Made by a program: the position numbers and the translations under genes. This document shows, in pieces, positions 12,401 to 22,990 of a DNA stretch of 64,000 bases; within the stretch, counting starts at the first letter, position 1, and each line of letters opens with the position of its first letter. The DNA is from Gautieria morchelliformis (Eukaryota > Basidiomycota > Agaricomycetes > Gomphales > Gomphaceae), in assembly GCA_015179125.1 (NCBI GenBank), contig WHVA01000199.1, forward strand, positions 121,487-185,486, given 5' to 3'. The notes under the pieces are model-generated. The model saw only the letters and a program-made list of their open reading frames with translations. It did no database searches and was not told the origin of the DNA.

Positions 12401-15202
12401 TTTGAAAGATCTGTGAAGCTGCAAGGACCAACCGCCAGAGCGTGTACGAGTTCCCTGCGAACAGCGACTGGCAATGGAAGCTGTCGTGCATTCCCTGGCT
12501 CGCTGACACATGTGATGAGAATGTAGAGGAGCTCCTCTACCATACTTGTTAAATGGCTGCCCTCATAGGCCACAGACGCAACGTGGCCCGCAAACCATTG
12601 TAAGAGTTGAAAGCGGTCAAGCATTGTAACGAGGACAATATCAGGGTCCAATACGACCAACGCCGATTGTAGAATGAAAAGGTCCTGGTCATAGCAAAGT
12701 TCACGTAGCATGAAGTCTCGATAGTGTAGTAGTTGGCCACGAATCGCAAATCCATTTCGCACCCAAAGTCCTGTGCGAATCTGCGCAATCATAGTCAGCA
12801 CTAATAGAGATGTAAGCATCCTCGAATGGTCAGCATTTGAATGACTATTTACCCCTCAGCGGAAAATCGATGAGTATCAGTAAGTCCTTTTCACTGTTGG
12901 TCCGTAGCACAACGTCCCGAAGGCTGTGAAATCCAACGCTCTGGAGAGACTCTGAACTAAGTGTGTCCACATGCTTGAAGAGCTCTGCGAGAAGCCAGTG
13001 AAGCGCATGATGAAAGCTGACCCAACCTGTCAACACATCAAAATCTACAACCTGATATGCGCCGTTGTTGAATTCGACGGTGTGAAAGGTGATTGGCTTG
13101 TACTTGGTACGGTCCAATCGACCATCCTCCATCTTGCAAACACCGAGTATGTGGAGAATCACAGTCGCGATAGCACCGACGAGATCGTTAGCGGTGGCTT
13201 TGCTGTAGGCCTCGCCATAAACCTTGACAACACGCGACAAGGAGAGCGTCACGTTAAAAACGCTAATCCAGGCGTCGGTCTCGTATTCCACGTGGTTTGA
13301 AATCGCACGCTGGTTGGGATTGATGCCCATGAACATTTGGCATACTTTAGAAAAGCCAACGATAAATTCGGGTGTTCGAGTGATGATACCTTGCACGGTG
13401 TGAGTTGCGCAGATGTATCGCAAGTCAGAGAATATAGGCATAAATCGTTTGGACTTGAAAGGTGGAGACTCGACATCAACCGATATCTCCGGATCTGGAC
13501 AGAAATCAATGCGCTTTCCCGTCACCTGATTTGTGAAAAAGGCGGTAATTATGGCAAGGAGACGTTGAACGATGCCGTGATTGAGTACGACATGAGCAGC
13601 GATGCTCGGAACCGTGAACAGTTGAAGTGCAAAGTATTTCACAGACGTCTCGGCCTCGCGGTCCACCAGCAGATACGAATCAACAATACGATGGTAGACG
13701 TTAGCGAAATGAGAGGCTACAAATAAATAAGCTGTGTATCAAAAGAAACTCCAAAACATGTAAACATACCAACAACAATCCTGTGATCGTGACTTAACAT
13801 GAGTATTGAGACATAAATTTGTTTCAGATTAAGACGGGGTTTCTTCCAGAGCCGTGTATGGTACAGAAACAGCCAATCCAGCCTCGCAAGATTGTCCACC
13901 TCGGCATAAATTTTGGAAGCCTCATGATTTGCGGTGAGAGAGTTGCTATCCTTCTTTCGTGGAGACAACAGCTCAGCACTGAGTACCTCGCGAAGGACAA
14001 GGGTATCTGTACCAAGTCGACAGCGAGTTAAGTCAAGAAGCCATTCGATGATGACTGCAGCGACTTGTTCGCGGAAAATGTCAAAGGTACGACGAATCGT
14101 CACGCCAATATCCATCTGATTTAAGCGGGTGCCGATATCAAGAAGTCGCATTAGGTCGTCGCTCATCTCGATGGTATCACGGCCCTAATACACGAGAGAT
14201 TAAAGCAGGCAGGCGTTCGAGAAGTGTCGAGTACCTCTTCATCTACCCGGGTCACCTTTTCTGATGCAACGTCTCGTGTGCAGTTTGTCGCTTCACAAAT
14301 GTTTTGAATGACTTCTTCAAAGGAGTGTTTATCGTCATTCCAAAGCACGAGAGTATAGTACTCTTTTGTGACAGGCTCCGCAGATGGCTGTGAACGCAAT
14401 TCGTCCTCATCGTGGGGTGGGACTGCATCCTCTGGAGAATAATCTAGGGTGTCGAGTACGAAGTCCAATGCATAAGCTACGGTGCGACTCATGCTATCCC
14501 TTAGATCGAGGGGAACAGAACCACGGTTTGGATGCTTAGAGGGGGACCAAACGTCAAGACTGCGGGCGGGATTTTTGCGCGTCCGGTAGGATGGATCGGC
14601 GGGTGGATGCTGTGAGCAACTAGGCGGTACGCGCCATGATTCAGTGTCACCACAATCACAGCAGCCTCCCTGTTGTTGCGTGATGTAGAAAGTGACGTTA
14701 TGACCATCATGTTGCGTCCTTTGAAAACATGGAGAACAGAAGACAGAGCTGTCATCGAGAGCACAATCTCTGGCACCAAACAAAGCTCAGATATATTTAA
14801 AATTGATACTAGGGAACATGTAGCGCACTTGCAACGATAACAGCATTCCCCTTTCTGAAATATGTGACCGCACGGACGACCCGGGACCGGTGGCTCACTG
14901 AAAGGAAATTTGGCCTGCACTTCCGACAACGAAGATTGCATTGGAGGGGTGCTGACGGTCCCCGGTATGAAAGAGCTAACATAGGAACCCCACATAGCAT
15001 CGTAAAGCACGGTGAAAATATCGGCGCGGGTGTGCGGTTTCTTTGCAGTGGCCATAGTCTCCAAAGCAAACCGAAGACGACTGAGAGGATCTACTGTACG
15101 CTCTCGAGCATTCATGGATCCTAGGAGATTCTTCATGGATGCTAGTGACATGGAAGCACCAGTCGAGTACTGTGTGACATGACGACATGTGACCAATGAC
15201 AT
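9438..15202 (-). CDS. UBR1: E3 ubiquitin ligase of the N-end rule pathway (N-recognin)
   Basis: Seven exons (15202-14829, 14769-14235, 14184-13770, 13716-12853, 12800-9806, 9752-9624, 9573-9438) sum to 5,448 nt, 1,815 residues from ATG 15202. ATG 15151 (MSLASMKN) is an equally good or better start. Domains in order: UBR-box zinc finger (CGHIFQKGECCYRCK through GGCCDCGDTESW, split by intron 1), which binds basic N-terminal residues; a ClpS-like domain (LVLWNDDKHSFEEVI) for bulky hydrophobic N-ends; long helical repeats; a RING-type domain (CIVCQEDL, CGHMMHLECF, CPLCKSLGN) that recruits the ubiquitin-conjugating enzyme; and the UBR autoinhibitory Cys/His-rich C-terminus (CPRCETVPQ, CLVCGTTVC, NMHTR). 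The last residues (RRQFLHDIRAEEVRKLW, HGIP) match the usual family end. It marks short-lived proteins for proteasomal destruction. Confidence 0.93.
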
Positions 15203-15749
15203 TCACTATAGCTTTAGCAACTTACATGTTTGTCTAAGTCTAACTCCACAGAAAGCCATGCAGATAAAATTTCTGCGCCGAATAATCGATGACTGCCAAC
15301 GGTATCTCGGAGTACGGCAGAGAATTGATGAATCACTTTGAACAGCGACGGGACTCGGGACACTAATTGAAGCCAGACTATGTCACCGGTATGTCACCGG
15401 GCAGGCTAAATTGTGCAATTTGACGATACATGTGAGGATTCTAAGTAGATCCAAAAGTACTTACACTAATCCACGCGTTGCAGACTTTGCACTCATTCGC
15501 CTTCTTACCATGCCCGCCAGCTTCAACAAGTTCCTTGCCAAACTCGCTCTTAACTCTTCACTGTCCCACAGTTTATTCCCTCCCCCCTCCAAATTTGACC
15601 CCCACAGAGATATCCTCAATCTCAAGGGCAAGGTTCATCCCAGAGAGTTGCCATTCATGTTGACTGCAAAACCACGAGTTTGAATTTCGTTGCCATTTCT
15701 ACGCTGACAAGAGTCAAGGCCTCGATTGCAAACTACAAGTAGAAACATG
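15203..15749. other. Gap between UBR1 and the DUF6593 gene
   Basis: Apart from the short-chain dehydrogenase relic at 15511-15683 (+), this gap holds one open minus-strand stretch at about 15223-15390 with no ATG. It could be spliced in frame to UBR1 (see findings). Nothing else is recognised. Confidence 0.4.
15511..15683 (+). pseudogene. N-terminal relic of a short-chain dehydrogenase/reductase
   Basis: From ATG 15511 the frame reads a basidiomycete-style SDR leader ending KFDPHRDILNLKGKV. That is the segment normally just before the first strand and the TGxxxGIG cofactor loop. The reading frame then loses all similarity and stops, with no cofactor motif. I read it as a fragment left by decay or rearrangement. 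A second SDR relic lies near 50 kb on the other strand; whether both come from one source cannot be told. Confidence 0.5.
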
Positions 15750-16766
15750 TCACGTGGTCGCCACACCAGCCGCCGCCCCCGCCGCCCACACCCCGGCCAT
15801 GTTCGGGCCACTGTCAGAGTCGCCAAAGGAGTGTCCGCTGCGGTAGCAGACCGCCACCAGAATTACGTGCTCGATGAACCGGTTACCCTGAGCGAGGCCT
15901 CCAGACGTGATCTCGATCTCTGTCGAACCTCGAATTATTGCATACGGTACGCCCGGGTCAAAGCGTGGACGGATCTGTCGGATACAGTCAGCATCGAGTC
16001 AGCGAGCTCGTCCGGGCCTACGTACGTATATAGCACCACTCTCTTCCACAACGTCGTAGTTCTGCTTGTTATATCTAATCACACGTTTGCTGCACCCTGC
16101 TGTCAGCCCGGTCGCGGACCCGGCGTACAACACTCACTGTTTCTCTCTCCCTTTCGCAATGAATTCCTTCACTTTCCCGTGATATCCCAGGAATTCCAGC
16201 TTCGCACTCGAGAACGAATGCCACTCGATCCGTCCCACAACATTTCCCCCTTGATTCTTAATCCAAGTCTCCTTCTTGCTTGGCGACGAAACGGTCCAGC
16301 CGGTCCGCCTCCATGGATCTACCACTTCGCTGTTCAAGATGCCTTTCCCCGGTTCTGTGATTCGGAAGGTGATGGACTGCTGTGGCTGCGGCGTCGGAGA
16401 AGGCGGCGCCTGAGAGTAGGTGCCACCATATCGTGGTGGCCCATCGATCATCTGCCCTGGCCCCGACGGCGCTCCTGGCTGGGGGTGAGGGGCGTACGGC
16501 GCTGGCGGGGGCGTTCCGTACCCTCCTGGCGGTGCCTGAATGCCATATTGTGACGCTGCGCCGTACTGTCCAGGCGGGTGTGAGGCGCCATATTGTCCTG
16601 AAGGAGAGATGCTATAGCTCCCCTGAGGCAGGGGTTGGCCGAGGTTGGGAGCAGATGCGCTGTACGATTCAGGTGGCGGCTGATAGCTCTGTGGGGCGTA
16701 CGGCTGACCACTGTTGAATTGTTGGCCATAGTCACCGGGTGCACTGGCTGGATAGTTGTACGACAT
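15750..16766 (-). CDS. Gly/Pro/Tyr/Gln-rich protein with DUF6593 (tubby-like) domain
   Basis: Three exons (16766-16138, 16074-16026, 15974-15750) sum to 903 nt, 300 residues. Residues 1-130 are low complexity with repeated PGQYG, PPGGYG and SYQPPP units, like the flexible leaders of annexin-7-type and prion-like proteins. From about residue 135 the DUF6593 core begins: a beta-rich stretch with ITFRITEPGKGILNSEVVD, a SSPSKKETWI segment, GRIEWHSFSSAKLEFLG, then in the last exon RPRFDPGVPYAIIRG. It closes with an Ala/Gly-rich hydrophobic tail. DUF6593 proteins are abundant in mushroom-forming fungi and are predicted to take a tubby/LURP-like fold; their function is not established. The much longer plus-strand frame over this locus is a shadow. 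Confidence 0.8.
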
Positions 16767-17809
16767 TGCTCTGTCCGGGCTCGTATTGTGATAGTTAGGG
16801 GCTACAGTTTATCGTGACGAGGAGCTGGAAGGTGGCAGGAGTGGAGACTATTATATGTGTTCTCTTCGCCACAGCCACAGTCTCTTGATGTAGTGTTCGC
16901 TTGAAGCTATAATAACCAGAGTGGAGCTGGTGCCGCTACTGGCACATCTGATGACGAAGCCGTTTGTTTCCAATTGTGTAACTTTCCAATTGTAAATAAG
17001 TACTGTTTTGGAAATTGCTAATGTTACGCTTCCCACGCTCCATGGTGTGTCAGTTATTCGCATATCCTTAATTTGCAATTTACAACTACAACGCGTTGAA
17101 GGGGTCAAGGGTGAAGATACTGTAGGGAGATGGTCACTACATGGCCTATCTTACGGCCTACTTGGGCTCACCGGTCTGTCCCATCAGAGACTACCGAAAG
17201 GCTTATCCGAAAATGCAATTACCTATTGTCCCATCCAACTCGCGTGAATTAGCGCCTCAGTTGACGGAAAGATTTGATACGCAGCGTCCTCTTCCCCTCC
17301 TCTCTTCCGGTTAGCTCTCTTGATACAGTCCCCCGCGTCCTGTACTTACACCTTTTTGCGCTAGATGAACCTGGACGCCACCATATCCTAACACTGGATA
17401 TGTCAAAACCTCCGAGATACCCGTGCAGTGCGAATCCAATTGGTTCCTTGACAGCAAAGATACCTGGCCGCGCATATATGCGCTGAAAGCCTGATTGGAC
17501 TTGTCGTGCCATCGGACGAACGTCTTCATTGGACTGCCCATTCGACGGCGAATCGCATTATTCTGTGATGCCTGGCACCAGTATCGTATCTTGCCTATCA
17601 CCACGGTGGGCAACTTGCACGAGTGCCGAGTGCATGATTGCGAGAAACTCACTAGCAGTCATCTAACGTTTACTACGCTTCGGCCAGGCCAGGCCAAGTG
17701 TAGCCAACTGATTTTGCAGTCGCCGTATACTTAAATCGAGCTGGGAGTCTTTTTCCAAACTGAGCGTAAGACTTTCAGCATTAATAAGTTTCCTTTTCCA
17801 TCTGGGCAA
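16767..17809. other. Intergenic stretch containing repeat copy A
   Basis: About 1 kb between the DUF6593 gene and the end of the DUF6533 gene. It holds the dispersed repeat copy at 17038-17240. The short open frames around 17250-17650 show no recognisable domain, and I do not call them genes. Confidence 0.5.
17038..17240 (+). repeat. Dispersed repeat, copy A
   Basis: This segment shares ordered blocks with 22052-22377 on the same strand: a CCATG...TGTCAGTTATTCGCA block, a TACTGTAGGGAGATGGTCAC block, TCTTACGGCCTAC, GGGCTCACCGG, and TGTCCCATCCAA. Copy A is shorter because several inter-block stretches are missing. No open frame is conserved between the copies, so this looks like a non-coding element or a piece of one. 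Confidence 0.7.
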
Positions 17810-19441
17810 TCAAACGGACTCTGGTAATTCACATTGAAAGGGACTTATCGGTCTCAACGACAATCGTTTAGTCGAGTCTCCGCCGTCGTTCCATACCCAG
17901 CCAGTATTTCTCGTTTCCTTAGGATGACCGAGGTCCGAGGAAGTAGTCGTCGCGCTCCCCGGTCCAGCTCCCCACCTGAAAGAATGCCCCTCCTGCACGA
18001 AAACCAAAACCCCGTTGTGGCTTGCTTTGTCAGGATTGAAATACGCCCCTCGGATGTTCAGCAGCACCCGCGTGCAGCAGATACTGTTCACCACGTGCAA
18101 AGGCCTGTGATAGATATCTATCATGTCATGAACCTTGAAGCATTGGGTCAAGGCTCACATTTCGAGTAAAAGCCCATATTGTACCTTGAGATGAAGGGGG
18201 AGGCAGGTCAGCATGTCGAGTAATAACACAATATTGGGGGACTTGTACCGGTGCAGCAACGGCCACAGCTACATTAGCAATACAGAGCGCTACACTTTTT
18301 TTTCAGATGTGTTCATGGAAGATAATTTGTTGCGCTCACCTAGTGTATAGACGTAGTATAGTAATCCTGATGTATATAAATTTCCACCTGTCTACAAAGT
18401 ATGTTTAACTGTGCTCACCATCTCGGAACATCGTTCTGATCAGTGGATTATGAGCAGCGCGGTATTGTCGAAACGCACGCGAGAGCGTCAATGCTGCAAC
18501 CGCTGTAGCGCGTATTTCTCAGGACACACATCGGACACAATCGAAGTGCATATATCGCACCTGCCTGGTTCACCATATAAACCATGAATGGGTATGATGT
18601 CACTCCATTAGGTGGCAATGGTGCGCATCTGACGCCAACGCCTAGTGATTCTAAGAAAGGGGGGATTTGGACGACTAGGCTTTCCCCTGTGAAAAAGTAT
18701 GGAACACTTCAACGACGGCAGTACTTACAGACCACTGCGTCTAGGAAACGTTGAACAAGTACGACGACTGCAATAAAGGCTGCCTGTGGGAATTTGTTAG
18801 GTATTGTGCTTAAAAAAACGTTGATGCTAACAATGGACCAGAGGACAAGAAACACGAGTATAGAACGACGACCGCCCCAGACGGCATATGTCCGCATGGC
18901 AAGAATTACTAGACATAGGTATTATAAGCTCTAGAATAATAACTGCGGTAATCTCTTACTCTCAGCGACGAGCATCCCTGCAACGAAAGTCCCTATACAA
19001 TATAGCCATGAGAAGTTTATGGGAGGCCAGGCGAAGAGGACCTACATGTAGTGGTTCTCGTCATCAAGCGGCAGAGCTGGGACAGCATATCAGACAGAGG
19101 CAGCAACGTAGTGAGGCTGTATCACGATACATCTGGGTCCCCGGCGCTGGTTCCGGTAATAGCTGTATTGAAAGTCAGGTTACACTTCTGGGAGTCGGTC
19201 GTCTGAGGCACTCACAGAATACGGCTAGGCTTGTATCAATGATGGGGCAATACCTATTCACGAAGAAAATAATCTTCCCAACAGACCATCGGGAACCCCA
19301 GACGAAGAATACCTTGCGAAAGATATAAGCACGGCATGCGGAATATTGTCTTAAAACACAAACCTCCCGATCGAGCGTCAGGAAGTAATCATACACCTGG
19401 CCACGCGTTAGCGCGTGTCGACGATAGGCACTACGAGAATG
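17810..19441 (-). CDS. DUF6533-family multi-pass membrane protein, first exon unresolved
   Basis: Many short exons on the minus strand chain in frame. An upstream piece gives VYDYFLTLDREV then FFVWGSRWSVGKII, the hallmark of this agaricomycete family. Next come a TWTFVAGMLVAEIILAMRTYAVW helix with the RTYAVWG signature (written here across the 19 kb introns), another membrane helix (ILVFLVLWSIV), a segment ending NPLIRTMFRDG, then GLLYYVYTL / LCIANVAVAVAAP and CTRVLLNIRGA before a soluble tail ending at 17810. FRDG and the R-LLN-R motif are conserved across the family. I count about seven helices in outline, which fits a 7-TM-like membrane protein of unknown function. I could not find a convincing initiator methionine exon, so the 5' end is approximate, and one exon around 18.6 kb is only loosely resolved. 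Confidence 0.65.
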
Positions 19442-20690
19442 TTACCAGAAGAGCTGTACAGGCCACTGAGGGGTTCAGTGGTCAGTAGAGAAGCCTTAGG
19501 AGCAAAGTCGCCTCACCCGTCACGTACTACAGACCGGTGGAACATTAAAGCCCAAGCGAGAATATGAAGCGACATAAGTCCTACCTCCGTCACTCGCAGG
19601 CCTATGAGGGGCGGTAAGATGGCATGCAAGATGGTGGACATCTCAGCTGGATGGAGTGGGACAAGACCAGACCAGGCGCATTTGTATATTCACCAGTAGT
19701 ACAGACTCATAAATCATCGCTCAAGCAAGGTTTTGACAGATCGTCGACGCGAAGATGCAATAGCCGGGAGAATTGAGGGTCCAAATTAATTCCCCACGTT
19801 AATCAGTAACGATTTGCAAGCTAGTGATAACCGGCATTATTACTGTAAAGGATGCGGTTTACATATGATGAGTCTATAAAGGCCGCTGTAAGCTCTGGAG
19901 CGCTGCAAATTGTTTGCTAGAGTAGTACCTGCAGTGCTCGACATCATCTGGAATACTACATTCGGGGCAGCTCTTGATGGTGGGAGCCGCTGGTGACATC
20001 GAGCTTACTTATACGTCATGGTGGGAAAGGTCATAAAGGCTCGTTCGGATATATGCACTCACGCTCGGCAATTACACCATCACCGCGTTTTAGGGCTTGG
20101 TGTTTGTGGTCGGAATACATATCCTGATCCGATATGCAGGGCTACATAAAGCAAGGTACTAGTTAGTAATCAGATTCATTCCACGATGATCCCGGCAAGG
20201 TGAACGTCCAAATACCCGGGAGTGACATCAAATCTAATTGACCATGTCCTACCTCGAAGGTATCGGATTCTGGTCACCCTCCATCCTCGATGACAAGCTT
20301 TAGTGCCAATTGGTTGAGTGCTTGCTAGCAATTGCTCTCAAATGTGCTTTGACCATGTGAGGTCAACCCAGAATGCATCCGGGGAGCTATACATTCACCA
20401 AATGAACTTAGAAAATATTTTTATGTAACAGCGATGCTCGTACTAATATACTAATAGTACTAAGTACTAGTACTACTTGTACTTGTAAGTTCATTTTGTT
20501 TCAGACTCCGTCGCTTCCACTCCTACCACCACAACCCACTCGCGGTGTGCCTCTGGCGGCTATAATAACATCCTTCTCGACTGTTGATCCCTGCCTCAGA
20601 GTCAGTCAGCTCAACAATTGGTACTCTGCGTTGGCAATTGATACCATAGGCTTGTGACAACGCGAGAACAGGGGGGGCAACCGAGTGAAG
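19442..20690. other. Non-coding stretch
   Basis: No recognisable genes on either strand. Near 20445-20490 there is a short AT-rich patch built of overlapping AGTACT and TACTTGTA units. An ATG-led minus-strand frame near 19641 is hydrophobic and may include the missing first exon of the DUF6533 gene, but it cannot be joined convincingly. Confidence 0.4.
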
Positions 20691-20699
20691 GGTGCGTCC

Positions 20700-21340
20700 C
20701 TCGCCCTCCCACGCCGCATGCTGACTGACCCACAGGGTGCTATGCGCACACGCACATGCCGCGCATCGCACAACTCGAAGACGGGCGCGAAGACGTGGTG
20801 CGGAACAAGGGTGTGCCGCAGTTTTGTGTCTCTCTTTCTGTGTGGTTGGGCTGATGCGGTGTTGGTCAGATTCATATTCATTTTTTGGTTTTTGTCGCCT
20901 CGCTCGAGATGCTGGTCGACGACGCCGCGGCGCGAAGCTCGGGGACCTGTATATCCGCAGCATGCGATTTAGCCCCGGCGGGAAGCTCCTCATGATGGGT
21001 GCTGAGGATAAACAGATACGCATGAGTGGCGCGACGTGTTCGCGAGGGCGGGGGAGCGGGCGGGGTGCGGTGATGGGTGCTGACTTTGCCTCTTTTTTTT
21101 CTGCTTTCGCAGGTCTAGCATGTCACAAAGAAGCCCATCCACACCGTGTTCGAGGGGCACCAGGAGGAAATCTATTCACTTGACTTTTCCGGCGACGGGC
21201 GGCTTATCATGTCTGGTCCTGGAATAAGGTGCGGTGCTGCTATGACGCAGACGCTGATGCTGACGTGCGCGCACAGACGACGCATATATGGGATATAGAG
21301 ACAAGGGGGAGTGGGGACGCTGTCGAGAATGTGTGTGACT
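20700..21340 (+). pseudogene. Broken fragment of TUP1-like WD40 corepressor
   Basis: Pieces of a Tup1/groucho-type WD40 propeller follow each other in order but not in one frame. They are HNSKTGAKT near 20771; LVDDAAARSSG then, after a one-base shift, DLYIRSMRFSPGGKLL and GAEDKQIR (20944-21020); then HVTKKPIHTVFEGHQEEIYS and LDFSGDGRLIMSG (21121-21230); and HIWDIETRG (21282-21310). Family members read SVxFSPDGK and GAEDKQIRVWD at these places. Intron-like GT...AG gaps survive between them. A TAG sits inside the VxHVTKKP segment. The N-terminal tetramerisation domain and the later blades are absent, so this is a decayed partial copy, not the working TUP1 gene. Confidence 0.72.
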
Positions 21341-22990
21341 GTTTTTTGTATTGGTTTCAAATAATATTATCTCTGTTTATTTTAATATATGTCTGTGGGT
21401 TAAACTATCTCATACTGGTTTGGGATACAATTACCTGTTACAAGCAGGTGTGCCTGTAGGTCACTGCGCTCCAAGTAGACTATATGCGCGAGGCCGTTCC
21501 TGCAAGGTCGGCATCTGACAATGAGGCTCACTTATAATATGATTCACTAGGGTATTTACACATCCGAATAGGTGATGCACTCAGATACACGATCAATGAC
21601 GTGCGTATCTAATGTGCACGCATCCTAGGGTTGGTCAGACCTATTTGGAGACCTGCGTACCTCACCTACTCTTTTGCCGAGCACCAACATAAACTGACTA
21701 ATTTTGGTTCTCAGACTACAATTACCAACCCTTAAAATGCGGTGCATGTTGTTGGTAGAAAAGAGTTGCCATTACATAATGCTCACTGCTGACTTGAGAA
21801 TCTTATCCACCAACATTGCCTCTAATTTCCACAGGAAAACCGAAATGTTATGGGCGCATCAGCAGTTCATCTCCTGTTTAGGTAAGGCCCGTGAATCGCG
21901 ATCGCTTCCGCTTCTTGCTCCCGAGTGGACCCTATCATTCAAAGTCTCTGTTCGACGTCAAACTCTCCACTGAAGACAGCTGGTAGTCGTAGAGTTGCTG
22001 GCGATCTGCTTCGCGATTTATCTTTAAGATGGAATGACTTATGCTTCTCAAACTCCATGCACCATGGGCTGTCAGTTATTCGCAAATCCTTTGCAGTTTA
22101 CAAGTGCAACACAACCACCAGTAAAACAGCTCTCGCCAAACCAGACATGCCCAATAATGACCATTATCATCCAGGGAGGACTCTCAGGCTGTCAGTCGAC
22201 ATGATCCAAACTTAAGCGCCGCAAGGGGGTTAAGATACTGTAGGGAGATGGTCACCACCTGGTCGCCCATCTTACGGCCTACCCTAAGCAAACACGTTGG
22301 GCTCACCGGCAAGAGATCTGTCCCATCAGCAGAGTACCCAAAGAAAACGCAATCATCGACTGTCCCATCCAAATCCTATCGATCGCCTCGAGAAGATCGA
22401 AACGAATATCACCAATCAGTGATGAGTCGATTTAAGGACAGGTGTGATGAACTGTGACTGTACATAAGGCTGATAGTAAGTTGTAGCTGTGAAGTCGAGC
22501 CATCAGCTCAATTTGCACGAGTACATACTCCATACTAAGCTGCTACTAATCCCAAAAGGCATCCGTAAATATCACGAGGAGAGTCAGTCGACGTTACACT
22601 TATGAAGCTACTCTGCTGTTGCAAAGAAAGACCAAGCAATTGCGATTGTCTGGAAAGGCATAATTAAGTATACGTATAATCAAAGACTATGGTCATGTGA
22701 TGAAATTTATGCTGCGGCGCCAGTTGACGGACCACGTTCGGACAAAATGGACAAAATGACCCAAGGCCTCGGAACAGGAGCTGTCCAACGTGGAAAATGA
22801 CATCCAGTAAGTTACATTCATTGCTATGTCATCGCATAAATAACACGAGGCGACTTTCCAAGAATACGCCCTGGGATACACGGAGAAATCCAACCTCTAT
22901 CATGATGCTGTGAGGCAAGAAAGCAAGATCAGACCTGTATTATGAGATTGGAAGTCAATGCACACCATACAAGTCCATGACCAACATAAA
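21341..22990. other. Intergenic stretch containing repeat copy B
   Basis: No gene recognised. It contains dispersed repeat copy B (22052-22377). The short frames on either strand have no domain signature and no intron-consistent continuation. Confidence 0.45.
22052..22377 (+). repeat. Dispersed repeat, copy B
   Basis: Longer partner of the segment at 17038-17240, same orientation. The shared blocks occur in the same order. Copy B carries extra sequence between the first two blocks (about 22085-22225) and between TCTTACGGCCTAC and GGGCTCACC. The copies differ by many substitutions, so the duplication is old or both derive from a dispersed family. Confidence 0.7.

Noticed and set aside
11605-12405. 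266-codon plus-strand frame
   Set aside because: Antisense to conserved UBR1 coding sequence; no domain.
15726-16553. 275-codon plus-strand frame
   Set aside because: Antisense to the DUF6593 gene, whose three exons close in frame and match the family.
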